64,000 nucleotides of DNA from Azorinus chamasolen (taxonomy: Eukaryota > Mollusca > Bivalvia > Cardiida > Solecurtidae): the NCBI GenBank assembly GCA_963576725.1, contig OY755252.1:54194431-54258430 (forward strand), written 5' to 3'. Under the pieces are notes generated by a model, which did no database searches, was not told where the DNA came from, and saw nothing but the letters and a program-made list of their open reading frames with translations. The position numbers and the translations under genes were made by a program. Of this stretch, positions 43,871 through 56,000 are shown one piece after another; positions within the stretch are counted from its first letter, which is position 1; every line of letters starts with the position of its first letter.

Positions 43871-44600
43871 ATGTACCTTATATAGTCGAATGTGTCTAAA
43901 GCGGTCAAGATATGTACCATATACAGTCGAATGTGTCTAAAGCGCTATTTCATTTATTGAACATGGGATTCTAAAAACATGTTGTTATCTAATGCAGGGT
44001 AACATAAGCTCCCATATGAGCTTTCTATATTATTTTGACCTGCATTAAGCTACCACCTGTCTTACAGACCTATTTTGACCTGCATTAAGCTACCACCTGT
44101 CATACAGACATATTTTGACCTGCATTAAGCTACCACCTGTCATACAGACCTATTTTGACCTGCATTAAGCTACCACCTGTCTTACAGACCTATTTTGACC
44201 TGCATTAAGCTACCACCTGTCATACAGACCTATTTTGACCTGCATTAAGCTACCACCTGTCATACAGACCTATTTTGACCTGCATTAAGCTACCACCTGT
44301 CTTACAGACCTACTTTGACCTGCATTAAGCTACCACCTGTCATACAGACCTATTTTGACCTGCATTAAGCTACCACCTGTCATACAGACCTATTTTGACC
44401 TGCATTAAGCTACCACCTGTCATACAGACCTATTTTGACCTGCATTAAGCTACCACCTGTCATACAGACCTATTTTGACCTGCATTAAGCTACCACCTGT
44501 CATACAGACCTATTTTGACCTGCATTAAGCTACCACCTGTCTTACAGACCTACAATTAGATTTCTTCTTGATGGCCGCTTCAGACCGGTTCTAATGTACA
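43870..44600. mobile_element. CAGTAGAACC-type MITE expanded by a 40-bp repeat
   Basis: A left end (ACAGTCGAATGTGTCTAAAG) is present twice, then the family core with a GAGCTTTC palindrome, then the 40-bp array, then GATGGCCGCTTCAGACCGGTTCTAATGTA as right end. The array lies wholly inside the element and repeats its GCATTAAGCTACCACCTG word. Confidence 0.75.
44031..44550. repeat. 40-bp minisatellite, 13 exact-length copies
   Basis: The unit is TATTTTGACCTGCATTAAGC followed by TACCACCTGTCATACAGACC (CTTACAG variant). 520 bp equal 13 units with no indel; only two or three positions vary. Confidence 0.95.
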
Positions 44601-44929
44601 ATGTATTCGAATGTTTTATTACACCGCAATAGAGGTTCATTCTATTAGTTTGCGTGTTCAGAATTATGTCTAATATTCCTCATGTTTGTACCATAGACGA
44701 ACTAAAGATATACTCTGCTCTGTTCGAGTTATAATTGAACATAGAAACCAAATAAAGATCGAAATTCAAGTGAACAACTTGTTGACACAATGGGACATGG
44801 TAATGCTTCACCATACCAATCACTAACTCCATGAATATACATTTAAGTAATAATGAGATTAACTGTTATAATAGCATATAGATACAAGATGATTTGGCAG
44901 TTACAGTAACTGTAGAACCATATCTGCAT

Positions 44930-45130
44930 TATTCTGAAAATGCGTGATCCTTCGAAAGCAAAAGTAGAAATGCGAAAAAGAGAAAATTGCACACTCGGTT
45001 TTATTGAGTCTGTTTTTGAGTAGTAATTAAAAGTGAAACACTAGCACCGGCTAGCCCCCTAGCACCGGCTTAAGCAGTATCCCATTTTCAAAACTCATAA
45101 CATCAAATCTGATGATCCCGAAGGACGAGA
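44930..45130. mobile_element. Family C repeat
   Basis: GATCCTTCGAAAGCAAAAGT, CGGTTTTATTGAGTCTGTTT, CACCGGCTTAAGCAGTAT and TGATGATCCCGAAGGACGAG in order, as at 4540-4735. Confidence 0.55.
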
Positions 45131-45452
45131 AAATATAACAACACTGAACCTAAACCTTCTATATTTCATTATAATTACTTTTATGTCGATGAATGTTCAA
45201 TAAGTATTACAATTTTGACTAAACATAGAACAGGGAAGGGGTTAAAGGGCTTGTTACCAATACCAGCGACATGTTCAAGGTTGACTATGAAAGGGAGCAA
45301 TAAAAGTACTATTTAGGCATAGTATTCAGGAACAAACATTTTTCTATACATCAAACCATACAAAACGCCCGATTGACACGAGATACACTTTCTTTGATAA
45401 CGAATGTTATGTTCAACATGTCCGTAAATTGATTACGTCATACATATTTAGC

Positions 45453-45720
45453 CCTTAACGCTTCTGCGCCAAAATTCTAATTGTCGTCTGCAATCCAATT
45501 TTTGTTAAATCATTCGGTACAATAAGGACATGAGATAAATAAATGCAAATTTCAAAGGAATAAAACACATATATAGAAATAAAGATTGAGACAAACGTGA
45601 AGTCCATCGATCAGATGCCGCTTTACACATTATCTTTACGCTTTGAAAAGGCGGCGTCTGATCTTTGACTGCACTATTTGTCGTGGTGTATGTATGCGAC
45701 ATTAGCGGTGAAAGGGTTAA
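45453..45720. mobile_element. TTAA MITE, family A, inverse orientation
   Basis: The right end, inverted, is TTAACCCTTTCACCGCTAAT with TTAA at 45717-45720. The left end is slightly decayed (CCCTTAACGCTTCTGCGCCA). It contains TTGTCGTCTGCAATCCAATT and AAGGCGGCGTCTGATC. Confidence 0.7.
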
Positions 45721-46104
45721 AATACTGAATACTCAAAGTGGAAGAGTCCATCCATGTATAACGAATGAGTCCATTAGCATGAAAGGGTTGATATGCGATA
45801 GAGGATGCTGAATGACAAAAAGTACTGGACCTGATCAGAAAGCTCATGTTTGAGCTGTCTCGTCGATGCCTCTGCTGTTTGCAAATATACTTGTGTTCCG
45901 CTTTCAAAGGGTTAAATTGGAGCAGATATTGGATATAATGTTATCTTGATTGGCTTGAAGTCTGTTTTTTTAAGTAAGTATAGAAGATCTGCTTGAAGTT
46001 AGGTACTGTATTATTATCATGATCATAGTTTGGCTTCGTGAACGAAGATCTAAGAAGGTGGTGTCCCACGTCTTTTGCATGCACGCTTGTGACTGACAAA
46101 TCAT

Positions 46105-46575
46105 CCTTACGCCCGGTCAAATTTTCTTAATACCCGGTCACATTATCTTTATGCCCGGTCGCATTATCTTTACACCCGTTCACAATACATTTACGCCCGT
46201 TCACATTATCTTTGCCAGTCACATTATCTTTACACCCGATACACTATCTTTACGCTCGTTAACATTATCTTTACTGCCGGTCACATTATCTTTGCACTCA
46301 GTCACATTATCATTACACCCGGTCACATTATTTTTACACTCATTCACATTATCATTACACCCGGTCACATTATCTTTACAATCAGTCACATTATCATAAC
46401 ACCTGGGCATGTTATATTTACGTCCGGTCACATTATCTTAACGCCCGGTCTTTTACCTTAACGCCCGGTCACATTATCTTTACACTCATTCACATTATTT
46501 TTACGCCCAATCGCATTATCTTTACGCCAAGTCACATTATCTTTACCCCCGATCACATCATTTATAAGCCCGGTC
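46105..46575. repeat. About 20-bp minisatellite, 20 or more copies
   Basis: The unit is roughly CCCGGTCACATTATCTTTAC plus G. Copies vary between GCCCGGTC, ACCCGTTC and ACTCAGTC starts. Open frames on both strands follow the unit and are not taken as genes. Confidence 0.85.
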
Positions 46576-46629
46576 GACCAGTCCTAGTTCTACCCTCATA
46601 TGCAGATGGAGCCAGCAGTAACATGTGTT

Positions 46630-46745
46630 AACTTAACCCCATAGAAATGCCGTTTCATGCCTTTGCAAAACAGAGTAGACCCAGATCTGATGGATCCTTA
46701 TAGAGCCTGCTCTGTTTGCATATGACATACAACGGTACTATAGAC
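46630..46745. repeat. Dispersed palindromic repeat (GTAGACCCAGATC type)
   Basis: CCCATAGAAATGCCGTTTCA, CAGAGTAGACCCAGATCTGA and GCCTGCTCTGTTTGCATATG. The same family occurs near 10.10, 21.30, 22.62, 47.00, 47.63, 60.02, 63.03, 63.80 and 63.93 kb. Confidence 0.55.
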
Positions 46746-46854
46746 GTGATTCTTCAATTTCTTATAAGGTAAATTATTCTGTTGTTCATAACGCTATTAT
46801 AAATTGATATCCACACAATCAGTATTTCTTAGTAAATGTTCACTAGATAGGGGG

Positions 46855-46925
46855 TTACGTCACAGTCGGGGAATCGATCCTATTCCGGAAGTGATCACTC
46901 TACCGGCTGGACTAACATGGTGATT
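46855..46925 (-). repeat. tRNA-like sequence, possible SINE head
   Basis: On the minus strand TAGTCCAGCCGGTAGAG resembles an A box and GGATCGATTCCCC a B box, about 30 bp apart. The cloverleaf is incomplete. Probably tRNA-derived. Confidence 0.35.
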
Positions 46926-47250
46926 AAGCTGCATTAACACTTCACCCTGTAAAGACGCATAGTTATGGTTATGCATTTGTAAGCAGAGAAGACTTAGATC
47001 AGACAGCTACTACAGGGGATATTTGACCAGGAAAGCATGTTGTGGTATGGACTGCTACAGCTTCCGCCTAGACATGACTTTTCCTTCTACGTATATCACT
47101 ATAACAACGATAATGAAACATTCATAAAATCATTTCTAAAAACACTTTACCTCATAAATATTAATGCGAGAGATAACGATATAATGAATAATGGCATTTG
47201 AAGAAAACAAGAAGTCCCGGTTTTGACAGACAGTTCAGTCAGATCTGATA

Positions 47251-47612
47251 CAGTGCTCCCTCCCTACAACGACCCTCTCAATAACGATTCCCTCCTTACA
47301 ACAACCCATGTCACTGTTTCCGAAACAACAAGGCCCCAGAAATAACTTTTTTCCATCGTATTTTCTTTATGCCTCCATCAAACCATATGTTGTGACCACT
47401 CTTTAGAATCGTCACTTTGTGACGATTCTAAAGAGTGGTCACAACATAGGGTTTGATTGAGGCATAACGGTTTTAGTTATCGAAATACACCTTATCTGGG
47501 GATCTGTTAACAAGCTAATTATATTTTATTTTCCCTCCCTCTAACAACTCCCTCTGAACAACACATACAATTTCCGTATCCCAAAGGGTGTCGTTGTAGA
47601 GAGGGAGCACTG
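47251..47612. mobile_element. 362-bp MITE, CAGTGCTCC ends, TA-flanked, copy 2
   Basis: Ends CAGTGCTCCCTCCCTACAAC and, inverted, CAGTGCTCCCTCTCTACAAC, both followed by GAC-type sequence. TA at 47249-47250 and 47613-47614. Central palindrome about 47393-47450. Exactly the length of copy 1 at 32777 and very similar throughout. Confidence 0.88.
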
Positions 47613-47827
47613 TAATTCAATGGGCAAACAGAGCAGTCCCTGATCAGACGGCTCTTACAGAAGCCATCTGATATGGGTTTGCTATATTTGCATATGATTA
47701 TATGGAATAAAGGGTTTTAAATACTCCTTCGGGGCTGTTTGATCTGGGTCTACTATGTTAAGAAAGGTGTCCCTAACGTAAAGGGTTCATGTTGAATTAA
47801 TTCGTCGATGACAGTTCAGTTCATCAT

Positions 47828-48057
47828 TTAACCCTTCTCTTGTTGAATTTTAAAATACATTTCTCCTTCTTTACCCATGTCCTGCTGTGTAATTACATAT
47901 ATCTTCATTGTCTACAAATATGTCTGTGTGTAATTGCTGTTGTGGAGTGCCCTGGCTGCACAATCAACTTGTAAATAGTGGAGACCATGATGAGACAGCT
48001 CCTGCATGAGCTATTTAAAGGAAGGTATATTGACGTGAAAAGCAAGAGCAGGGTTTA
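47828..48057. mobile_element. TTAA MITE (18554 family), inverse orientation
   Basis: TTAACCCTTCTCTTGTTGAA at 47828, then ATTTTAAAATACATTTCTCC as in the inverted 18554 copy, then GAGACAGCTCCTGCATGAGC. The other end is GCAAGAGCAGGGTTTA. Part of the central palindrome is missing. Confidence 0.7.
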
Positions 48058-48249
48058 GACAGACTTAAAGTACTTCACTTGAGTAATAAATGAGTTTGGT
48101 GCCAATTATTTCAAAACGTCTTGCCTTTGTAAATTATTTATCTTCTACCTTTTAGTCATGTTTAGACAAATAACAGCAGAGACAATGCGAGCACCAGAGT
48201 GTCGAATCCTCGACATTATCGCATAGCATATATACAAGTATATATTACA

Positions 48250-48579
48250 ATGTGGAATACATATTTTATTACGACACTGGTGAATAGTTTTGTCTTCATA
48301 ATAGATCGTTGTACCTTCGGTTCATGCATGCTAATGACATTTTCAAGAAGCATTGTGTCCAATCGTGAACCCTTCAGGACATTTGCTGACATATCCATAG
48401 CTACCTGCGGGGAGGAGTGTTCTCGGAGACAACTCTGTACACATGCTCTGTATTACAAAGAGGCTCATTTGTGCAGACTGATTCACATACGCCATTATAA
48501 GAATATTTCTCGTCACCAGAATGAAAGAATTGCCAGGAGAGGTGTGATCCTGCTGTCGAAATACGCTACACAACAAAAA
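48250..48579 (+). CDS. PAN-type first exon, third gene
   Basis: A 330-nt exon of 110 residues. A hydrophobic start (residues 5-18) serves as signal peptide. Cys at 53, 57, 63 and 75 keep the same C-x3-C-x5-C-x11-C spacing as the other two PAN exons, but most other residues differ. It shares the FRT.....I..C..EC and VLLSK segments. It ends in phase 0 at an AAA|GTTTGT donor. The ATG at 48250 is used because the upstream open codons begin with a non-ATG. The next exons are taken to be 60743-60818 and 62537-62671, matching the first gene in size and phase; the CTLD exons would lie beyond the window. Confidence 0.65.
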
Positions 48580-48849
48580 GTTTGTATATCTACATAGACA
48601 TCAAGCTATATTCCAAAATGAAACGCTTGTTTATCTATTTTTTGTTTACATATGTGATGTAACAAATAGTGCAGACCCTGATGAGTCCACACTGTTTGAT
48701 AAGCACATTTTATTTATTAACTCGAGAAACTTGAAAGCTCATTTTGTTCAAAATTTATTATTATTCACCCAATCTTTTCCGTGCTGCTTCTCAGTAAATT
48801 CGCTTATTGGAAGCGATATTCTAATTAGTCGTTTAGCGGAAAATACAGA

Positions 48850-49090
48850 TTAACCCTTTCCTTCATAAATACGCCTGTCTACACCTCTCTGTAAAAATCA
48901 CCTGTTGAAACCATTATGGTAAATAGAGCATTTGTTCCTATAGGAGCAAATGCTCTATTTATCACAATGGTTTCAAACTACAAAATTCTAAAATATTTCC
49001 TTTTCTCTAGTTAATGCTCCTTTTTGGTAGATTTATTCAAATTGGTTGGATCTAAAAAATAGCCTATGAGGGAATGAACCTCGCTGTCGT
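48850..49090. mobile_element. Family B MITE
   Basis: TTAACCCTTTCCTTCATAAA at 48850, the AATAGAGCATTTGTTCCTAT palindrome, CTAGTTAATGCTCCTTTTTG, and a right end near TATGAGGGAATGAACC that has lost its TTAA. Confidence 0.65.
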
Positions 49091-49099
49091 GAACTATGA

Positions 49100-50280
49100 G
49101 GGACCATACACATTACTACGATATAAAGGGAGTTCCATCCAGTCTGTTTCTTGTTTGGAAACATTTTTGATGCGACAGCTTATTGCAGGTCGAAAGTGAC
49201 TCTGAAGGAGCTTTTAAATATTAAGCACACCATACAGGCATATATCAGTACGTTCTCTTATTGTATCGAATCAATATTTTTTTGACATTCATGGTGTCAA
49301 CCCTCGAATGTTACATTCAAGAACTGACCATTTGAATACTGTATCGGTATTCTTATTTTATTTTTTCGAATCAGTATTGTTTTGTTGGTGTTCACGTTGA
49401 CAATAGAATATCACATTAATGAGTTGACAATTTGAATATTGCATACTGGCATTTATCATTATTGTTTTATGTTGTTATATCAAATCGCTTTTGTTGACAT
49501 GAATGGTGTAAAACATGTAATAGAATCATAAGTCAGGCAGGATATTCGGAAATGACAGATGAAAGAACAGAGCAACACCAGGAGCACATCTGAAATGCGT
49601 TCTCACACATAGACACGCGACCGTTATAGAACTGTTCCTTGTCTGTTCCACGCCGACATCATATTAGCAGTACCGTAAATCCAATCCTCAAACAAACTCA
49701 TCGAAAAAAAAGATAATATGTGACACCACAGTTTGCGAAAGAGTATAATAAGATATATTATTATACTGCAAAGTAAATCCTCGATTTTGATTGGTCAATT
49801 AGCCATGTATAAAAGCCGTGTCTCCCTCTAAATTCTGATGTATATACGGAGTCATGAGCAACAATGGAATTTCCCCCGTCGAGGGCCTCGCTTCCTTCCT
49901 ATAACAAAATAAAAATGGCCGACCACCTTCACTTCGTCGATTCGATTCAAACAACCGCTCTCAAACGAAATAACAAGAGTTTGTTTGGAAGGAATAAAGT
50001 TATCCATTTAGAAACATTTTTGTTATAGTTGTTGTATAACAATGTAAATGAAACCGATACGTGGCGAAGGTCTTATTCTGCTTTGATGCTGCAAATGTTG
50101 TCAAAGTGCTTGTGCATATACCGATTAGTCCCCAAACCCCGCTTTTACAAAGACAATCCACACCCAATCCGATTCAGATTTTATTTATGCACATGTACAG
50201 TACACGTACCTGTAAATTACAGTATAGTCGCTCCTTCCAATGCCCATTGTTTGAATATTATAAATATGGAAAATTAGTCA
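49100..50280. other. No recognised gene; possible Merlin-related end
   Basis: Near 50190 the words GCACATGTACAGTACACGTA and CCTGTAAATTACAGTAT resemble the Merlin right end at 14322-14361. An ATG at 49914 in a good context opens a 37-codon frame (49914-50027) with no recognised family. Neither is strong. Confidence 0.25.
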
Positions 50281-50983
50281 AACAGGGGGAGCCACACACG
50301 AAATGACACCGCACCAGACACCATCAAACAAGAAACTGTATAGCCAGAAGACAAAACATAACAGGATGCACATCAAGACGAAAAACATTAAGCATATTAA
50401 ATAACAAAATTGACCATAGGCTGAAAGCAGGAGTACCGGCTTGGAACGGTCAGTAACTAAAATAAGCTACTGGGGGACTTAAACCTGATATACGGGTACC
50501 CAACCTCGTCCTTATTCCACTTTCACCAAAGTCAAAATGTAAATAAAATTCCCCCTCCGGACAACTTAACAACATGAATAACGATGTCTACCAAAATGAA
50601 ATTACTTTAAAATAAACGTTAGAGGTAAACAAGCGACGTCATCATTTGAATGACGTCATAATTTAAAAGTACGGGAAAACTATATGAAACACTTCTACAC
50701 CGACATTTTATAAAATATAAATCGCAAGAAGATACAAATACTAGTGGATATAAAGTATGTACAACTGTTTTGTTTGAATTAGAATAAACTTGACATGGTA
50801 GACATCTACTCGATGACTATTCAGATGTCAGAGCAGCTGTGGAGAAGTCATTTGGAGTACGACAGAACTGGCAAAATACAAATATCTAATTTCCTCCCTC
50901 CGTAAACGGGTTTAGGAGGGAATCTTCATAGAGTATTAAGTCTTTTCCGTCGTCGCACAAGCAAAGAGGAAGGCATAATGACC
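50280..50983 (-). mobile_element. Retroelement 3' fragment, interrupted by a LINE
   Basis: Matches the family 3' region (GGAGTACCGGCTTGGAACGG, TACCCAACCTCGTCCTTATT and the GTAAATAAAATTCCCCCTCC block). It corresponds to 61130-61770. It continues after the LINE as 51842-51900. Confidence 0.55.
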
Positions 50984-50997
50984 AACTGTAAAGGGGT

Positions 50998-51827
50998 ATA
51001 TAATTTGTATATAAAACTCTTTCTAAAAATGAAGAGGTCCCTACTAGTAAAATAAAGTGGATATCTATATTTGAAAATAAAGATATTAACTGGAAATCGG
51101 TATACAGCTATGTGTTTAAGTGCACAAGAGATACATCTATTCAATGGTTACAAATTAGAATAATGCATAGAATATTACCGACAAATTCATTGTTATTTAA
51201 AATGAAAATTGTAGACAATAATTTGTGTACTTTCTGCGGATCTCAAGAAGAAACCCTAGTTCATCTATTTTGGGAATGTTGTGAAGTTAAACCATTGTTA
51301 AACTATATTTCAGACAAAGTGTCGCAATATCATCCTGACTTAAAACTTGATAGCATGTGCATATTATTGGGAACATGCAACAAGAATATTAAACTAGATG
51401 TTTTACTTTTAGAAGTAAAGAGATATATATTCCTGTGTAAAATAAAAAAGATTAAACCTTCTAATGAAGGAATTAAAAATTATTTATGTCTTTCATGGGA
51501 TATATACAAATCATCCAACATCACTGACGAAGAAAGGAATCTTTGGACACTTGTAAGATATTTTATTCCAAGCTGCATTTAACATACTAGATAGAAAGAA
51601 ACAAGCGTTGAATTTTGAAACATACGTGCACAAAAAAAATCTTAGAGATGTATGGTTTTTCATTTATGTTGATACACTGTATAATTAAATTTGTTGAGTG
51701 TATGTAACTGAAATGTTTGGTTATGTTTACAATGTATAATAGTTCCAGTGTGTGTATTGGAATGTTTGTTTAAAAAATGTAAATATTCATGAAATAAAGA
51801 ATAAAAAAAAAAAAAACAAAAAACAAA
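50998..51827 (+). mobile_element. 5'-truncated LINE with 14-bp target duplication
   Basis: AACTGTAAAGGGGT occurs at 50984-50997 and again at 51828-51841, directly after an A-rich tail (51803-51827). Between them is the end of a LINE open frame. The uninterrupted host sequence resembles 61765-61790 (GGCTGTAAAGGGGTCAATAA), confirming an insertion into a copy of that repeat. Confidence 0.85.
50999..51582 (+). pseudogene. LINE ORF2 C-terminus with zinc-knuckle
   Basis: An open frame runs from the insertion start to a stop at 51580. It carries WLQIRIMHRILPTNSLLF and a zf-RVT-type cysteine cluster, CTFCGSQEETLVHLFWEC (C-x2-C-x8-H-x4-C by my reading). This arrangement lies after the reverse transcriptase in L1/Tx1-type LINEs. 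Only the C-terminal part was copied in, so it encodes no active enzyme. Confidence 0.75.
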
Positions 51828-52189
51828 AACTGTAAAGGGGTCGATCATAAAGCATGTAGTGTCGGAATTGCGCCAAAATTCCCTCAATTAAGTTAAACCG
51901 TTCCCATGCAGACACTCATGAAAAATAGTGTCTGCTTAACCACTGATCTGTTGAAAGTTTTACTAACGTCTGATTCTTTCAATCCTTCGAGAAACTAATG
52001 CACTTGGAAGATCCCTTTCTATCCACAAATATAATGAACTGGTTATTATACACGGTGAACTAGGGTCGCAGAGTGATATAAACCCTTACCTTACAGTAAG
52101 AGGCCCCTGAGGGGAAGCAAAACGACGCCTACATTAACAACGCTAATTAACTTCTACAAATATTAAACTTTGCAGTATAATAAAATCGT

Positions 52190-52306
52190 TATACAGATCA
52201 TTGGCGGGATATCTGACTTTTTATTCCCTGCTGAGGAAAATACATGATTTTCCTCAAAAAACAAAAAACGAAAAGTCAGATATCCCGCAAATGATCTGAA
52301 TAACTA
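52190..52306. repeat. Hairpin with about 40-bp arms
   Basis: CAGATCATTGGCGGGATATC / TGACTTTTTATTCC and its inverse (GAAAAGTCAGATATCCCGCA AATGATCTG), with a TTCCTC...GAGGAAA inner stem. Confidence 0.65.
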
Positions 52307-52585
52307 ATAATGTCGCAAAAAAGCCTTACTTAAAGGTAAATATCGGTTGGGTTAGGCCTAGGGCACTCCGAAACTAAATACGATAGTTTGCAGTTTTGGT
52401 CCCGATGTTATAACTCATTTTGCTTGTGTTTGCGATTAATGTCAATCATCTGATTGGTCAGATTCTGAGCTTGCTCAGCGTCTGACAAATCAGATACTTG
52501 AGAATGACATCAGACTCGGACTCAGAAGTTTTATAACAATTGCACTGCGGCACAGGGCACTGCGATACTGAAAATGTCACGTATC

Positions 52586-53085
52586 CACTGGGGGGAGACG
52601 TATCCCGGATATTGCTAATAAATGAGCTGTATTTTGATGCAACGGAGAGAACAGGAGTGCAACGAGGGTAAGTAAATGCGTATTTTCTCTTAATTAGTTC
52701 TTTTTCGGCAATTGACAGGTGGTGCTTTAGATTCACCATACTCATATTATACACGCTATATACATGATTTGGAATCAAACAATGCAAACGTTGGGGAAAA
52801 TCACAAAATGAACGCCGTGCTCGCGAAAGAATGCATAACCCTCTCCCAGATTTTTTTATGTTACTGAAAGATGGAATCAAAATATAACATTCTGAATTGA
52901 GCGATCGCTTTGAATATCATTCAACTATGTATACTGAAAATTTCAGTCATATTGGTTCAAGTTTGACCAAAATATGGCCACAAACGAAAAGTCGGTTAGT
53001 CCATATTAGTGTACTGGGGATTGATAAACGGTGTACTGGGTATTGAATATTGTCAAAATTTGGTGTACTGGGGATTGCACATTAC
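52586..53085 (+). repeat. Left terminal inverted repeat of the 6.2-kb element
   Basis: High-identity inverse of 58289-58781. Near its inner end are three copies of GTGTACTGGG(G/T)ATTG at 53009, 53031 and 53063. The minus-strand open frame 52458-52880 overlaps it. Confidence 0.85.
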
Positions 53086-56000
53086 ACTTTAGTTGTTTTT
53101 CTGCTTATTCACCAGCATAATAATTTGAAAAGACCTTTGAAAAGTTTATTCAGGCAATATTCTTCTATTTTCATCATAAAGTAGTGTTTAAAGGTCTAGT
53201 TTTGACTTGATGGGGTGTTAATTGGATTGTTTATTGTGGTTGGGTCCCACCATGCTTGATAGTTATTGCATCATATTAACCCATATCCTCCAGTACTTTC
53301 GTCTGCTTTGAAATTGCCGTCTGCAAAACAATATTTAGATCTAAATACGATTTGTACATACATCATATGCTCTATGCTATGCTACCTCTGATCTGGATCC
53401 AAACTGTTTGCAAATAACAGACAAGTGGCCACCAGCAGGATAAGGATAAATTGAAACTAACCCTTATCCCGCTGGTTTTGTCTTGACTGTTATTTGCAAA
53501 CAGTTTTGGATCCAAATCAGATGCTGCATAATGCCGCGTCTGATCTAGATCCAGGCTGTTAGATTTAAAATACATTTGTCTCTGAGACCTTTTGAATTAA
53601 AATATGCACATATATTGCTGCATGATATGGGTTTAGCATCTATCAATTAGAACCCTACTGTGCTAACTGGCTTGCGGTAAAGGGGTAGTTATGAACCCCT
53701 ATAATAGGTATTTAAGCGTTGTTAAAATATGCCCTATCCATCGATGTAATTCAGCAGGGATCGGATAGCCTGAAAACGTTAGTTGTAATATTCTAGCAAT
53801 ACATATTCTTTATGTACAGTGTCATATTGAGACAGAAAATGATTTTCAAACTATTTCATATGAAAAAAATGCATTAAAAATTGTTTGTTTATTTGTTTCA
53901 GATATTACGTCTCTTTAACAGTTTTTCAGTCATATTGCGACGTCCAGCTAATTACTGGTGGAGGGAGACACCAGATACCCTTTATACACCTTTTCAGATA
54001 CAAATCAGTAACTGGGTAGAAGTAACTGGTATCAGAACACCAATTAGCCGCAAATGCTCCATGGTGTAGTCAAAAGTTACAAGTCCACTGAGAATTAGTG
54101 TCAAATATTTTGCCTCAAAATAAAGTAGCACTGTTTTCATGGGATTTTCATCATTTTATGTTTATCATGTAGATATACATGGTTGTCAGAGAATAGATAC
54201 AATGCTTGTCTGTTATTATAGAAAGGGTTTGTGAAGAACTTGTGTGAACCTAAGTAACATGTCCCTGTTTAGTCAGTGCCTCTGTCAGAAGTGTCAAGAA
54301 ACTGGAGTGCAAGATATTTTTCTTACATAACACATGACACCCCAGTGTTTGCATTTTTCAGTTATGCATGAACTTATCTTTGAGGACAATACAGACGGGT
54401 TCCTGTGTTGGGTATAAAAGTTGACATTTCTTTACCTTGTACTGTAGTTGATGCAGTTTATATGAATTATTCAATGATATAGGGCAGCCTATTTGGTGGG
54501 GACCCATTCTAAAAAAATGGACAATCAATGTCGCCGTTGTAAGTCAACTGATATTTCGCCAATTAAAAGCAATTAACGTCGTGTCATTGTTTTTCTCTAT
54601 TTTTCATTATATTAGGATTATTTCATAAACATTTTTATGGTATAAAATGTTGTTCTGAATGGCTTTCCAGGCCTTTAAATCTGCATGGGGTTGCGGAATT
54701 TGTATGTCGCCATGGACATTTTTAGTTTTCATTGTACCCATAATATAGCGTAGAATGTAATCATTCCCGATTTAAGCCCCTGCATTTATTTATTATTAAT
54801 GGATGTTTTTCACGAAGACAAAACGGCGCTAAAGCAACCAAACATTAAAATACACTGACATGCTAATGCAATGTCGCCAAACCTGACCTAATCTATGAGG
54901 CTAATCTATAACGGTAAATAGAATATCACATACTGCACGATAATTCTGCAATGCCTTATTCATTCACCCTTTAATAATGTATATCATGTGTATGAAAAAA
55001 GATTTTTACCAAATTCATCTATGGAAAAAAAAATTTCAGAGGCCAGGTTTCTAAATTACACTTCGGGAATTTAGCTTTCTAATCTACGAGTCATCACAAA
55101 TAAGCATATTCGTTTCCCCATGAAAAACTTTTTTATGTTTGTTTTGCCAATTTTGTGTACTAAATAACCTATTGTTTATCAAAATTTAATGAAAAGTACT
55201 TTGAGAAAGCATATAAAATTTTGCTGGCCAATCAAATACAGCGGAAAAGAAAAAATCCTAATCTACGAGGCCTAATTTACGAGACAAATATCTTTCTTGA
55301 GTTGCCCCTTCCATCATTCCCGAGTGTCATGCCACTCAATTACATCTTATTCAATACTTAAACCACAGTCACATGTAAATAATTCATGGAAGATGTCAGT
55401 CTGCTACATAATTCGTCTACACAATTCCCTAAGAAAGCGGTGAGTTATTTGACATTTTGCAGAAATAGCTTACAGGATTGCCTTCTTGAATTTGTATACA
55501 TATTATTTCATAATTATGATTTGAATACCGAATTATCGACGTATGAACAACATAACCTTTCGCATTGTTTAAATATTCCACATGAAAGTTCGGACTCATA
55601 GCTTATATTAAATTGTCCCGTAGATGAGGATGCCAATATCAAAGTATTTCTACACAATTTTTCAAACGTAAAGTAAGTTTAAATTATGCCAGTATAAAAC
55701 AAATCTATTCAGAAATAATAAATGGTTCAATAAAAACAAGATTGGCAATATATTAATGGCAATTATTTGTAGAATTTTTCAGATTTTATTTTCACTACTA
55801 TATTTACTTTTATTTTTGTTAAGTCACGAACATGTTTACTTGGTATTTCTTCTACAAAAAGAGCAAACATTCACTTCATTGCATTTATTCCTATTGCCCA
55901 ATCTACATACAAATATAGTCAAGTATGTCTCCTTTCAAATAGGCATTTACAAAGCCACACATACAGTCACCAAAGTGTCCCGTAAAATATAATCTCTTTT

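Noticed and set aside
46151..46431. Plus and minus frames with repeated SLHPVT and NVTGCNDN words
   Set aside because: They follow a roughly 20-bp minisatellite and change with its variants.
53881..54069. Exon starting after TTTGTTTCAG inside the 6.2-kb element
   Set aside because: A plausible acceptor exists, but the 60-residue product resembles nothing I know and no partner exon could be matched.
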